DNA of 64,000 bases from Aliidiomarina haloalkalitolerans (GTDB lineage: Bacteria > Pseudomonadota > Gammaproteobacteria > Enterobacterales > Alteromonadaceae), in assembly GCF_003987315.1 (NCBI RefSeq), contig NZ_PIPI01000007.1, positions 1 to 64,000 on the forward strand, given 5' to 3'. The notes beneath the pieces were generated by a model. It ran no database searches. It saw only the letters and a program-made list of their open reading frames with translations, and was not told the origin of the DNA. Below are positions 27,295-35,667 of the stretch, one piece after another. Both the position numbers and the translations under genes were made by a program. The stretch's first letter is position 1; every line of letters begins with the position of its first letter.

Positions 27295-28968
27295 ATGAAT
27301 GCAATCTTTGTCTTAATTGCGGGTATTGGCGCAATGGCCTTGGGTTATTTTGTTTACTCAAAGTTTATTGCGGAAAAAATCTATCGTTTAGACCCAAATT
27401 TTCGAACACCAGCGCATGAATTTGAAGATGGCGTCGATTTTGTTCCAACTAATAAATACGTATTGTGGGGGCACCATTTCACCTCAGTTGCGGGTGCTGC
27501 GCCAATCATTGGCCCTGCCATCGCCGTAATATGGGGTTGGGTGCCAGCGTTTTTATGGGTGATTTTTGGCACGATTTTCTTTGCCGGTGTGCATGACGCT
27601 GGTGCGATATGGGCAAGTAACCGCAATAAAGCGAAGTCGATAGGGGCACTCACCGGCGATATCGTCGGTAAACGCGCTCGTAGCTTGTTTATGATCGTCA
27701 TTTTCTTAGTTCTATTGATGGTCAATGCCGTGTTCGCTGTTGTCATCGCTGGGTTGCTTGTTGATTTTAACAGTGCGGTGATACCGGTTTGGGGCGCCAT
27801 TCTTGTCGCTTTAATCATCGGTCAGCTTATTTACCGTAAATTAGTCGGCCTGTTGGCAGTCTCTATTATTGGTGTGATTGCCCTTTACAGTCTCATCGGC
27901 CTTGGCCCAATATTCCCTCTGGCCCTACCGGAAACCTTTTTGGGACTTTCTGACCGAGCCCAATGGATTGTGATTCTTTTCGGCTATGCGGCAATTGCAT
28001 CGTTGTTACCTGTGTGGGTGCTTTTGCAGCCACGTGACTACATCAACGGTATCCAGCTCTTCATTGGTTTGATTCTGCTATACGCGGCCGTGCTGATTGC
28101 TGGCCCAGAAATGATCGCACCAGCTTTTAACACCGACGTACCTGAGGGCACGCCGTCCATGATACCGCTGTTGTTCGTGACCATCGCATGCGGCGCTATT
28201 TCAGGTTTCCATGGTTTAGTTGCCGGTGGCACGACCTCAAAGCAGCTCGACAAGGAAACCGACGCACGCTTTGTGGGTTACTTTGGTGCAATCGGTGAAG
28301 GTTCGTTATCGCTTGCGGCAATTATTGCGGCTGCAGCCGGTTTCGCGACATTAGCGGACTGGCAAGCCGTCTACCATTCATTTGGTCAAGGCGGCGTGAA
28401 TGCCTTTGTGGCCGGTGGTGCGAATATTCTAAGTAATGGTATTGGCCTCAACGTCGACCTAGCACAGACCTTGCTGACCGTTATGGCGGTGTTATTTGCC
28501 GGCACCACCATGGATACCGGTCTGCGCTTACAGCGTTATATCTTCCAAGAATGGGGGCAAATTTATAACCTCAAATGGATGCAAAAAGCCGCGCCAGCAA
28601 CATTGCTTGCAGTCGGTGCCTGTTTGTTACTTGCATTTGGTGCCGGCGGGGCCGATGGCTCTGGTGGGCTAATTATCTGGCCATTGTTTGGTACTACGAA
28701 CCAACTCTTAGCAGGCCTTACCCTGTTGGTGATTACCGTCATGTTAGTGCGCTTAGGTCGGCCAATGTATGTCACTTTAATTCCGTTATTGTTCTTATTA
28801 ACCATGACGGTCGCTGCTCTGATCATGCAATTAAAAACGTTCTATGCGCAAGAGAACTGGTTCTTGTTCGGATTAGACATTGTCGTTTTGATTGCAGCTA
28901 TTCTGATCGCACTGGAGTGTGCGTCGGTTCTCAATCATTTACGTAAGGGTGATGAGAAACTTGAGTAA
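27295..28968 (+). CDS. cstA: CstA-family carbon starvation / pyruvate transporter (short form)
   Basis: This is a polytopic inner-membrane protein of 557 aa, shorter than the 700-aa E. coli CstA and BtsT, which import pyruvate and peptides. Family segments are clear: NKYVLWGHHFTSVAGAAPI, GPAIAVIWGWVPAFLWV, HDAGAIWASNR, CGAISGFHGLVAGGTTSKQL and LFGTTNQLLAGLTL. Its stop lies inside the next gene, which overlaps by 17 bases. It is the first gene of a cluster with a Cys-Cys-tailed small protein and an ArsA-like ATPase. Upstream there is only a half CRP-like site. Substrate is inferred from family. Confidence 0.93.
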   Translation: MNAIFVLIAGIGAMALGYFVYSKFIAEKIYRLDPNFRTPAHEFEDGVDFVPTNKYVLWGHHFTSVAGAAPIIGPAIAVIWGWVPAFLWVIFGTIFFAGVHDAGAIWASNRNKAKSIGALTGDIVGKRARSLFMIVIFLVLLMVNAVFAVVIAGLLVDFNSAVIPVWGAILVALIIGQLIYRKLVGLLAVSIIGVIALYSLIGLGPIFPLALPETFLGLSDRAQWIVILFGYAAIASLLPVWVLLQPRDYINGIQLFIGLILLYAAVLIAGPEMIAPAFNTDVPEGTPSMIPLLFVTIACGAISGFHGLVAGGTTSKQLDKETDARFVGYFGAIGEGSLSLAAIIAAAAGFATLADWQAVYHSFGQGGVNAFVAGGANILSNGIGLNVDLAQTLLTVMAVLFAGTTMDTGLRLQRYIFQEWGQIYNLKWMQKAAPATLLAVGACLLLAFGAGGADGSGGLIIWPLFGTTNQLLAGLTLLVITVMLVRLGRPMYVTLIPLLFLLTMTVAALIMQLKTFYAQENWFLFGLDIVVLIAAILIALECASVLNHLRKGDEKLE

Positions 28969-29254
28969 CAGTAAGCTTGAGCAGAAACTTGGCAAGATAA
29001 AGGCGCTTTGGCGCAAGGCAAATGCCTTCGCCGAAGAGGCCTACAATGCGCCATACAGGTCGGCGATTGCGCGCGCGAAGCGCGAACAAGACGACCTGTT
29101 TATGCTTATGGTTTACTCGGAACTCATGGGAATTCCGAATCCAGTGAGTTTTTACACGCTTGAGTTGCAGCCGCTGATGCTCGAACGCTTCCACGAATGG
29201 CATATTCGTATGGGCATGGAGCACTCGCCACTTGATAATATCCGCTGTTGTTAA
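28952..29254 (+). CDS. Small cytoplasmic protein with C-terminal Cys-Cys (cory-CC-star type)
   Basis: This is a 100-aa soluble, helical and charged protein that ends DNIRCC followed directly by the stop. I recognise it, from memory, as the kind of family called cory-CC-star because of the terminal Cys-Cys-stop. The start chosen is the ATG at 28952, inside the end of cstA; a TTG/GTG further upstream is possible. E. coli CstA and BtsT are each followed by a small protein (YbdD, YjiX) that, as I recall, also ends in RCC. This gene takes the same place but is otherwise unlike them. It is followed by an ArsA-like ATPase after 30 bases. Function unknown. Confidence 0.82.
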   Translation: MRNLSNSKLEQKLGKIKALWRKANAFAEEAYNAPYRSAIARAKREQDDLFMLMVYSELMGIPNPVSFYTLELQPLMLERFHEWHIRMGMEHSPLDNIRCC

Positions 29255-29284
29255 CCTTGGCAGCGGACGAAGAGAGGAGGTGCA

Positions 29285-30301
29285 ATGACTTGGCAGGCGT
29301 TTGACCAACCACAGCAGCAACAGCTGTTCGATAAACGGCTGTTGTTGGTCGGTGGCAAAGGTGGCGTCGGTAAAACGACCATATCTTCCGCACTTGCGTT
29401 ACAAGCCGCAGCGCAAGGGAAGAAAGTTTTACTGATCTCGACCGACCCCGCGCATAACCTAGCCGATGTGTTTGACTGCAAGGTTGGTTCAAAGGCGCGG
29501 CGGATAAAAGATAATTTAGATGCTTTGGAAATTGACCCAGATGCTGAAGCGCAAGCTCACTTAGAGCGAATAATTGCCCAAATGAAACAGTTTGTGCAGC
29601 CATCGCTCTATGCAGAAGCGGAGCGCCAATTGCGCTTGTCAGCGAATTCGCCTGGCGCCCAAGAAGCAGCCTTACTCGAGCGCATTTGTCGCGAGATCGA
29701 GCACGGTTCTGCCCATTATGACCTACTTATTTTTGATACTGCACCCACCGGACATACCTTACGTTTGCTAACCTTACCCGAGGCCATGGCGGCATGGACG
29801 CAAGGCATGCTCAAGCATGACCAAAAGTCGTCTGCGCTGAGCGGCGTACTTGCACATTTGAGTCCGAAGAGTGGGCGAGACATCGATAACCCGCTTGCGG
29901 AACCCGAGCGGCTTGCAAGTGCGGAAATGAGTCCTCGTAGTCGAGGAATTACCGAGACATTGCTGAACCGGCAACGCTTGTTCCAGCGCACCCGACGAAT
30001 TCTCCTCGATGCAACGCAAACAGGGATTCTCTATGTACTGATTCCGGAAAAACTGCCTATTCTAGAGACGCAGCGGGCGGTCGCCACCTTGCAAGATGAG
30101 CACTTACCGGTTGCCGCATTGTTTGTAAACCGTGTCTTACCAGCGACGGCGGACGGCGAATTTCTTGCCGCTCGCAGGGCTCAGGAGCAAATGCGACTGG
30201 GCGAGATAGCCTCGGTGTTTAAAAAGTTGCCGCTGTATCAAGTTCCGCTTCAGGCCACCGATATCCAAGGTATTGAACAGCTCACGACCGTGTTTGCCTA
30301 A
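29285..30301 (+). CDS. ArsA/Get3-family ATPase
   Basis: This is a 338-aa single-domain P-loop ATPase of the ArsA/GET3 group. The deviant Walker A is GGKGGVGKTT at 23-32, switch I is STDPAHNLADVFD near 56-68, and the switch II/A-loop region is DTAPTGHTLRLLTLP near 155-170. It carries one domain, not the tandem pair of plasmid ArsA, and no arsB, arsC or arsR is nearby, so arsenite export is unlikely. Get3 relatives chaperone membrane proteins in eukaryotes. A ribosome site (GAGGAGG) precedes the ATG. As the third gene after cstA and the Cys-Cys protein, it may serve assembly or energising of that transporter; this is inference. Confidence 0.9.
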   Translation: MTWQAFDQPQQQQLFDKRLLLVGGKGGVGKTTISSALALQAAAQGKKVLLISTDPAHNLADVFDCKVGSKARRIKDNLDALEIDPDAEAQAHLERIIAQMKQFVQPSLYAEAERQLRLSANSPGAQEAALLERICREIEHGSAHYDLLIFDTAPTGHTLRLLTLPEAMAAWTQGMLKHDQKSSALSGVLAHLSPKSGRDIDNPLAEPERLASAEMSPRSRGITETLLNRQRLFQRTRRILLDATQTGILYVLIPEKLPILETQRAVATLQDEHLPVAALFVNRVLPATADGEFLAARRAQEQMRLGEIASVFKKLPLYQVPLQATDIQGIEQLTTVFA

Positions 30302-30374
30302 TTGAAATGACAGCTAGCGCAAACGCCTAACACCCGCAACTGACACCGACAATGTACCCCTACAATTAACGCCG

Positions 30375-30414
30375 ACAAAAAAGCCCGTGTCATCAGTAAC
30401 TGAGTAACACGGGC
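30375..30414 (-). terminator. Terminator after the S41 protease gene
   Basis: Read on the minus strand, the stem AGCCCGTGT / ACACGGGCT with a 16-base loop is followed by six T residues. It lies after the stop of the minus-strand protease gene. It lacks a T run in the plus direction. Confidence 0.82.
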
Positions 30415-30432
30415 TGGGTATTGGCTTATGTA

Positions 30433-33400
30433 TTATTTAATATCGTCGCCAGCAAAAGCGTCCATTGGTTTTGCATCGAGCTGCGGATACGGGTTTTCCC
30501 GTAATAACTCGCGCAACACTTCAATGCCACGTTCCAACTGAGCGTCTCGACCATTGAAGGTCGCAAACGGCAGGTTATCAACGACGATGTCAGGGTTAAC
30601 ACCTGAACCCTCGAGGATCCAACGACCGTCCATTGCGTGTTGTGGTGTTTCGGCGACGCGAGCAACACCGCGATCCGCAAGCGTATTTCGACCAGATAAC
30701 CAAACCCCTGCACCCGCTGTTTGTTTACCAACCAACGGACCGAGATTAAGCGCCTTCACGCCAGCCGAGAACGTTTCGCCATCTGAATAGGTTAATTGGT
30801 CGGTTAATACCACCAATTGCCCCATAAAGGCTTGTTGCATATTGGTATAGCCGGCGCCTTTACGCGGCTGCCAGAAGCTCCACGCACGGCGTAATAGCTT
30901 CTCGATAATCCAACTATCGATATTACCACCGCGATTACGGCGGACGTCAATAATCAGACCTTCTTTTTCAAAGTTGGCATAAAACTCGCGGGCAAAGCTA
31001 GCGATGTCGCCGGCACCCATGGCGTACAGATGTAAGTAACCAAACTTACCATCACTTGCTGAAGTTACGGCGTCACGATTATTCTGCACCCACGTCTCAT
31101 AACGTAAACGGTGATCACGACCTGAGCTCACCGGATTCACGACCGTTTGCAGCGACTCGCCGGCCCGATCAAGGGTCAGCAATACTTGCCGACCCGCTTG
31201 ACCACGCAACGCAGTATGTAGGTCACCAGGATGCTGAATAGCGCGGCCATTCACATGCGTAATCACGTCACCACTGCGGGCGTTAACACCGGCAGCAGCA
31301 AGCGGTGCCGCTTGGTCTGGCAACTCGGGGTCGACTCGATAGATGGTATCAATGCGCACGCCATTACTAGCAATGCTATATTGAGCACCTAAAGAAGCGC
31401 TGCTTGCCCGTTCACGCGGCGCTGAATATTCGCCGCCACGCACTTGCGAGTGGAGGACATTGAGTTCGCTCAGTAGCTGCGAAAAGACATCGTCGAGTTC
31501 ATGGCGATCGGTGAGTCGATCGAGTAACGGCTCATAACGAGCGCGCATTTCTTCCCAGTCGACGCCACGCATATTGCGGTCAAACAGGAAGTCGCGATGC
31601 ATGAGCCAAGCGTCTCGGTACATTTGACGCCATTCTTGCTGTGGCGAAAAGGCCAGCTTCCAATCACCCGCATTCACGCGAGCCGTATTCAAACTACCAG
31701 GCAAGCGAGCCCCAGCGTCAACAATAAACATATTGGTGGCTGCGCCCTGCTGAATGAGTAAGCGCTTACCATCATTAGAAAGCTGATAACGATTGATATT
31801 GGTTCCGAACGATTCACGCTTTGGATCAGTATTAGTAAACTCGATGGTAAATAGTTCCGCTGGGTTACCCCAGCCTGCTTCGCGTGCTTGTACGTATAAG
31901 CGGTTACTATTCGCGGTCAGGTTATAGTAATTATCAGCGGCAACCGGAACTTGCCATAAACGCTCAGGCGCACCTTGAATATCATACGCTTGTTCTTTTG
32001 CTTGTTCATTGTCGCAGTGGCTGACTTCTTGTGGCGGCGCAAACGGGAAACAAGCAGAAGCTTTCAACGATACCGCATAAATTTGCGTTCTTTTATTGAA
32101 GAACGCGCCCATATTACGGTCGCCCCAAGGTGAACTTGGTGTTGCTTGATAGTTACGATCGGATAAGAAATACAGCCAGTTGCCGTCATGGCTGAACGTT
32201 GGCGAGCCCGACTCGTATTTATCAGTGGTGACCACTTGATGGGTGTCATCGGCTAACGAGTAAACCCAAACTTGGGTACGTGGCGCAAATTGGTCGTTAC
32301 GGGCGAAGGCAAGTAACTCGCTATCTTGAGACCAAACTAAGCTACTTAAACCGAAGTGACCGGCTGCACCGTCTTTAATTTTGCGGTTTTCGCCACTGGC
32401 TATATTGAGCAACCACAGGTTGCCGTGCTTGTCGTCGTGGGCAATGTAGTTACCATCGGGCGAAAGAACTAGGTTCCAACGGAAGGTAACGCCGTCGTGG
32501 GTTAAGCGTTCGGCACCTTCTTTGCCATTTGCCGGGAAGCGCCAGATTTCATTTTCACCACTGTGGTCATTAAACGCGTAAACCCATTCACCGTCGTGGC
32601 TAAGAACTGCGTTGCGCGAACGACTTTCGGCTGGCGTCGCCACTTCTGCTAGGCGGCGTGCGCCTAGAGCCGCCACCGCGATTTGACTGCGCGCGGTAAT
32701 TGCAACTTGATCGCTGCCACCTAAACTGACATCGGTCATATAGGCCAACGGGTTTTCCAGCCAACGCTCTTGGCGTTGGGTGAAGTCAGAGCTTAGTGTC
32801 AGTTCTAATTGACGACTCGTTTGCTGACGTAAGTCGTGAATATAAAGGTCGGCACCGCGCTGGTAAACTAAGCGGCCGTCGTGCAAGCTGGCAGACCAAA
32901 CTTGCCAGTCATCGTAAAACGTGTGTTGTGTGAAATCGCTACCATTGGTGGTCATCGACCAGATATTTGGGGTGCCGTCTTCGTCACTGATGAAATAGAC
33001 GCGGCCATTCCAATACATAGGACGCTTTACCGAACCAGCGTGGTCAGCCGTCAAATGCACGGCTTCTTGATTGCGGCTGCGGTCAAATCGCCAGATTTCA
33101 CCTTTCGCACCACCGCGATAAACGCGAGCGTTGTCGCCAGTCGCTTGTAACCCAAAGCGCGAAAAGAACACCTGATTACCGTCGCTGCTGGTCGTGCCCT
33201 CAATGGCGTCAATCAGCGGTAACGTGGTCGTTGCCAAGGTCGCTGGGTTGACACTGCGCAAGACCCATTGGTTGGCTGGGCCGACGATATTATCAGTACT
33301 AAATAAAACTTCACCATCGGGTGTCCACGAATGCACCCGCACACGACTATTTTCGAAGCTCACGCGCTTTGGTACGCCACCACGAATCGGCATGACGTAG

Positions 33401-33681
33401 ACTTCTGGGTCACCTTCATAGTTGGCGACAAACGCAACCCATTCACCGTCTGCGGAAATGGTCGCATTGAGCTCTTCGGCTGCATGCGAGGTTAAACGTT
33501 GAGTTTCCGAACTATGAAGATTACCGCGCCATAGGTCGCCTTCAGCGGTAAAGATGACTTGGTCTTGATGAATCGCTGGCGCGCGGTAATAGCCGGGCTC
33601 TCCAGCGCTTACAGAGATGGTTGAACTCGCCACTAAAGCAAGCACAACGGCGCTTAAACGCGCAGACGGAATGATAGTCAT
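30433..33681 (-). CDS. Secreted tricorn-type S41 protease with beta-propeller
   Basis: This is a 1082-aa protein with a signal peptide (cleavage near residue 26, SVSA-GE). It has two beta-propeller/TolB-like repeat regions (about 30-330 and 340-640, with repeated SxDGxWVAF-type units), a tricorn C1 helical region near 690-745, a PDZ domain (about 765-850) and an S41 catalytic core. The nucleophile Ser is in TYSDGETFSAG (S966), Glu in ILEGSGVNPD (E1024) and His at 744 in LHSQVRGGEY; these line up with Ser965, Glu1023 and His746 of archaeal tricorn as I recall them. Tricorn usually has Ser before the His; here it is Leu. Unlike cytosolic tricorn, it is exported, so it probably degrades peptides in the periplasm or outside. 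Confidence 0.92.
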   Translation of the reverse strand: MTIIPSARLSAVVLALVASSTISVSAGEPGYYRAPAIHQDQVIFTAEGDLWRGNLHSSETQRLTSHAAEELNATISADGEWVAFVANYEGDPEVYVMPIRGGVPKRVSFENSRVRVHSWTPDGEVLFSTDNIVGPANQWVLRSVNPATLATTTLPLIDAIEGTTSSDGNQVFFSRFGLQATGDNARVYRGGAKGEIWRFDRSRNQEAVHLTADHAGSVKRPMYWNGRVYFISDEDGTPNIWSMTTNGSDFTQHTFYDDWQVWSASLHDGRLVYQRGADLYIHDLRQQTSRQLELTLSSDFTQRQERWLENPLAYMTDVSLGGSDQVAITARSQIAVAALGARRLAEVATPAESRSRNAVLSHDGEWVYAFNDHSGENEIWRFPANGKEGAERLTHDGVTFRWNLVLSPDGNYIAHDDKHGNLWLLNIASGENRKIKDGAAGHFGLSSLVWSQDSELLAFARNDQFAPRTQVWVYSLADDTHQVVTTDKYESGSPTFSHDGNWLYFLSDRNYQATPSSPWGDRNMGAFFNKRTQIYAVSLKASACFPFAPPQEVSHCDNEQAKEQAYDIQGAPERLWQVPVAADNYYNLTANSNRLYVQAREAGWGNPAELFTIEFTNTDPKRESFGTNINRYQLSNDGKRLLIQQGAATNMFIVDAGARLPGSLNTARVNAGDWKLAFSPQQEWRQMYRDAWLMHRDFLFDRNMRGVDWEEMRARYEPLLDRLTDRHELDDVFSQLLSELNVLHSQVRGGEYSAPRERASSASLGAQYSIASNGVRIDTIYRVDPELPDQAAPLAAAGVNARSGDVITHVNGRAIQHPGDLHTALRGQAGRQVLLTLDRAGESLQTVVNPVSSGRDHRLRYETWVQNNRDAVTSASDGKFGYLHLYAMGAGDIASFAREFYANFEKEGLIIDVRRNRGGNIDSWIIEKLLRRAWSFWQPRKGAGYTNMQQAFMGQLVVLTDQLTYSDGETFSAGVKALNLGPLVGKQTAGAGVWLSGRNTLADRGVARVAETPQHAMDGRWILEGSGVNPDIVVDNLPFATFNGRDAQLERGIEVLRELLRENPYPQLDAKPMDAFAGDDIK

Positions 33682-33735
33682 GAATTAATACTCTTACTTT
33701 GCAGGGAAAGGCCTTCGTGACCCCCGAGGTTTTAA

Positions 33736-34344
33736 TTATTTTTGCTCTGGTGCGCTTTTACTGCTGCCCAGACCACCGCTCAGAACCAGTTGCAATGCTT
33801 CGGCAGGCTTCATGTCGACATTACGTGTACATGATTTCGGTACAATAATTGTATAGCCACCAATGTTGTACGCCATAGGCAGAAAAACAGCGAGTTGTTC
33901 TTCATCCATTAACGAAGACATGCGATCATCTTTTATACCGCCTTTTTTGGTGACAATGCCAATCAGTTCAACGTCTGATTGTGGGAGTTTAACGAGAACG
34001 ACCGACTCGTCGGCAAAGTTTTTCCCCGACATGACTTCCATTAGCTCTTGTAGAATTCCATAAACCTGACTAGCGCCGGGGATTTTTAGCAAAATCTTAC
34101 CGGGCAATTCCCATAGCCAAGAAAATGATCGCCAACGTGCGCTAAAGCCAATCACAATACAGATAATGAGAAAGCCAATAATCGCCATGCCGGGAATGTA
34201 AAAGTCCCTGTGGAGAACCATTTCCAGCAGCGGAGCCATGCGAGTTTCAACCGTGACGAGCAACCAACGCAGCAGCTCAATGGTAATCACAATGGGTAAA
34301 ATAATCCCGAGCCCTTTGACGAGGCTGCGAACCACAACTCTCAT
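33736..34344 (-). CDS. DUF502 membrane protein
   Basis: This is a 202-aa inner-membrane protein with two helices (about residues 8-30 and 50-68) and a soluble domain. The segments GILLPIVITIELL-like start, IPGASQVYGILQELMEV and VFLPMAYNIGGYTIIVPK match the DUF502 family, which has no established function. The middle region reads as a beta-rich cytoplasmic domain. It follows the MAPEG gene by 26 bases and probably shares its transcript. Confidence 0.85.
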   Translation of the reverse strand: MRVVVRSLVKGLGIILPIVITIELLRWLLVTVETRMAPLLEMVLHRDFYIPGMAIIGFLIICIVIGFSARWRSFSWLWELPGKILLKIPGASQVYGILQELMEVMSGKNFADESVVLVKLPQSDVELIGIVTKKGGIKDDRMSSLMDEEQLAVFLPMAYNIGGYTIIVPKSCTRNVDMKPAEALQLVLSGGLGSSKSAPEQK

Positions 34345-34370
34345 AATACGGTCCTTTTCTTACGAATCAC

Positions 34371-34799
34371 TTAGTTAAAGAGGGCAACAAAGCCGAGAAT
34401 GAGGATGCCGACATTGGCAAACCAACTGAGCATAAAGAAATAACTTCGTGGGCTTGGATTCTTCTCAGTGGCGATTTGGTAATACAGCACCATATGTATA
34501 ATTCGAGCAAGCACCATAACTGCCATCAAAATAGCAAGCCAGCCCGGGTCTGCACCGACTAACACGGCAAACAAACAGCCACCGATCATAGTGCCAGCGT
34601 TTTCCAAGGTATTCTGGTGGGTACGCCAAGCGCGAAAAACGAAACTACGGTGACCGGCATCGCGCGGCGGTAGACCGGGAATAGAACCAGGTTGTGACGC
34701 TTTGGTGTAACTCGCAATCAGCCATTGCAGCATAATCATGGCTAGGAGTATTCCGAGCCAAACGAAAGTCGTGTGATACGCAGTTAATTCAGGGAGCAT
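34371..34799 (-). CDS. MAPEG-family membrane protein
   Basis: This is a 142-aa protein with four membrane helices. RTHQNTLENAG (residues 59-69) resembles the glutathione-contact motif of the MAPEG family (microsomal glutathione transferase and leukotriene synthase relatives). Bacterial members are often annotated only by family. The start ATG at 34799 is preceded by GGAGGGTAC-like purines. A glutathione-dependent activity is possible but not shown. Confidence 0.85.
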   Translation of the reverse strand: MLPELTAYHTTFVWLGILLAMIMLQWLIASYTKASQPGSIPGLPPRDAGHRSFVFRAWRTHQNTLENAGTMIGGCLFAVLVGADPGWLAILMAVMVLARIIHMVLYYQIATEKNPSPRSYFFMLSWFANVGILILGFVALFN

Positions 34800-34882
34800 G
34801 AGTACCCTCCTTTAATTTTAATGATCGAAGTACTCCATACAAGATAGCTGAAAACCCACGCGCAAGGTATTTATTTGGTTTT

Positions 34883-35566
34883 TCAGGGCTTTTGTAGAAC
34901 CACAACATCGCGCTCCACGGCAATTACCGCAAGACCGAAGTGCTCTGCGACCCATGCAAATGACGCTTCCCGAAAAAAGGTGATATGAGTTGGGTCGAGG
35001 GTATAGCCCCAGCGCGAAAACGCAGCTAAATCCAGCGGCCGCTGGGTCATAATGACGAAGATTCCGCCCGATTTAAGCAGCGGAATCAGTTGGGCGAAAG
35101 CCTCGAATGGTGCTGCTAAATGCTCAAAAACTTCGGTACTTATAATGAAATCGTAGGGCTGAGTTAACAGCGCACGGTCATCAAAGTAATACAGATCATA
35201 ATTGGCACAACGCAGACCTGCTTCAGCGAGTAGCAAAGAAACAGTCGGACCGGGGCCGCAACCAAAATCGAGGCCTTGGATAACTTGCGGATCAGGATGA
35301 CCGGCAAAATGCTGCACGATCGGAGTGACGGCGCGGCTTAAAAAACGGCGATAGCCGAGATCATTGGGGTCATTCTCATGTAAATCGTAGAGGGCTTTCT
35401 CAGCGGCAGAAGAAATATGAAATGCTTCCGGGACAAAAACTAGAGCGCAGTTGCCGCACTGCCAATACTCCCGACCCGCAACGGGACGGCGCTGATCTTG
35501 GTGCCAAAACGTGGTTCTCAAGCTAGCACATAATGGGCAATGGGTTGAGGCAGTGTGATTAATCAT
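34883..35566 (-). CDS. Class I SAM-dependent methyltransferase with N-terminal zinc ribbon
   Basis: This is a 227-aa protein from the ATG at 35566 (MINHTASTHCPLC). An N-terminal four-cysteine zinc ribbon (CPLC ... CGNC, residues 10-42) is followed by a Rossmann methyltransferase domain with motif I LDFGCGPGPTVSLL (about 98-111) and the acidic loop VFEHLAAP. This zinc-ribbon plus methyltransferase layout occurs in families acting on sugars or small molecules; the substrate is not known. Neither this ATG nor the upstream one at 35644 has a good ribosome site; the shorter form matches the family better. It is divergent from the kinase gene, with starts about 100 bp apart. Confidence 0.82.
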   Translation of the reverse strand: MINHTASTHCPLCASLRTTFWHQDQRRPVAGREYWQCGNCALVFVPEAFHISSAAEKALYDLHENDPNDLGYRRFLSRAVTPIVQHFAGHPDPQVIQGLDFGCGPGPTVSLLLAEAGLRCANYDLYYFDDRALLTQPYDFIISTEVFEHLAAPFEAFAQLIPLLKSGGIFVIMTQRPLDLAAFSRWGYTLDPTHITFFREASFAWVAEHFGLAVIAVERDVVVLQKP

Positions 35567-35667
35567 GGCGTATAAATCGAAAGAACAGGTGCAACCGTTC
35601 AGATTTTCTCCTATCGTAGACGTTAACGCCTTTCCATTGGTCATAATAACGAAAAGAATAAACGCCT

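Noticed and set aside
28575-28946. 123-codon plus-strand open frame inside cstA
   Set aside because: Alternate frame of a clear transporter gene, Cys/Trp/Arg-rich translation.
29285-30301. Arsenite export ATPase
   Set aside because: Single ATPase domain, no arsR, arsB or arsC near, and tight linkage to cstA.
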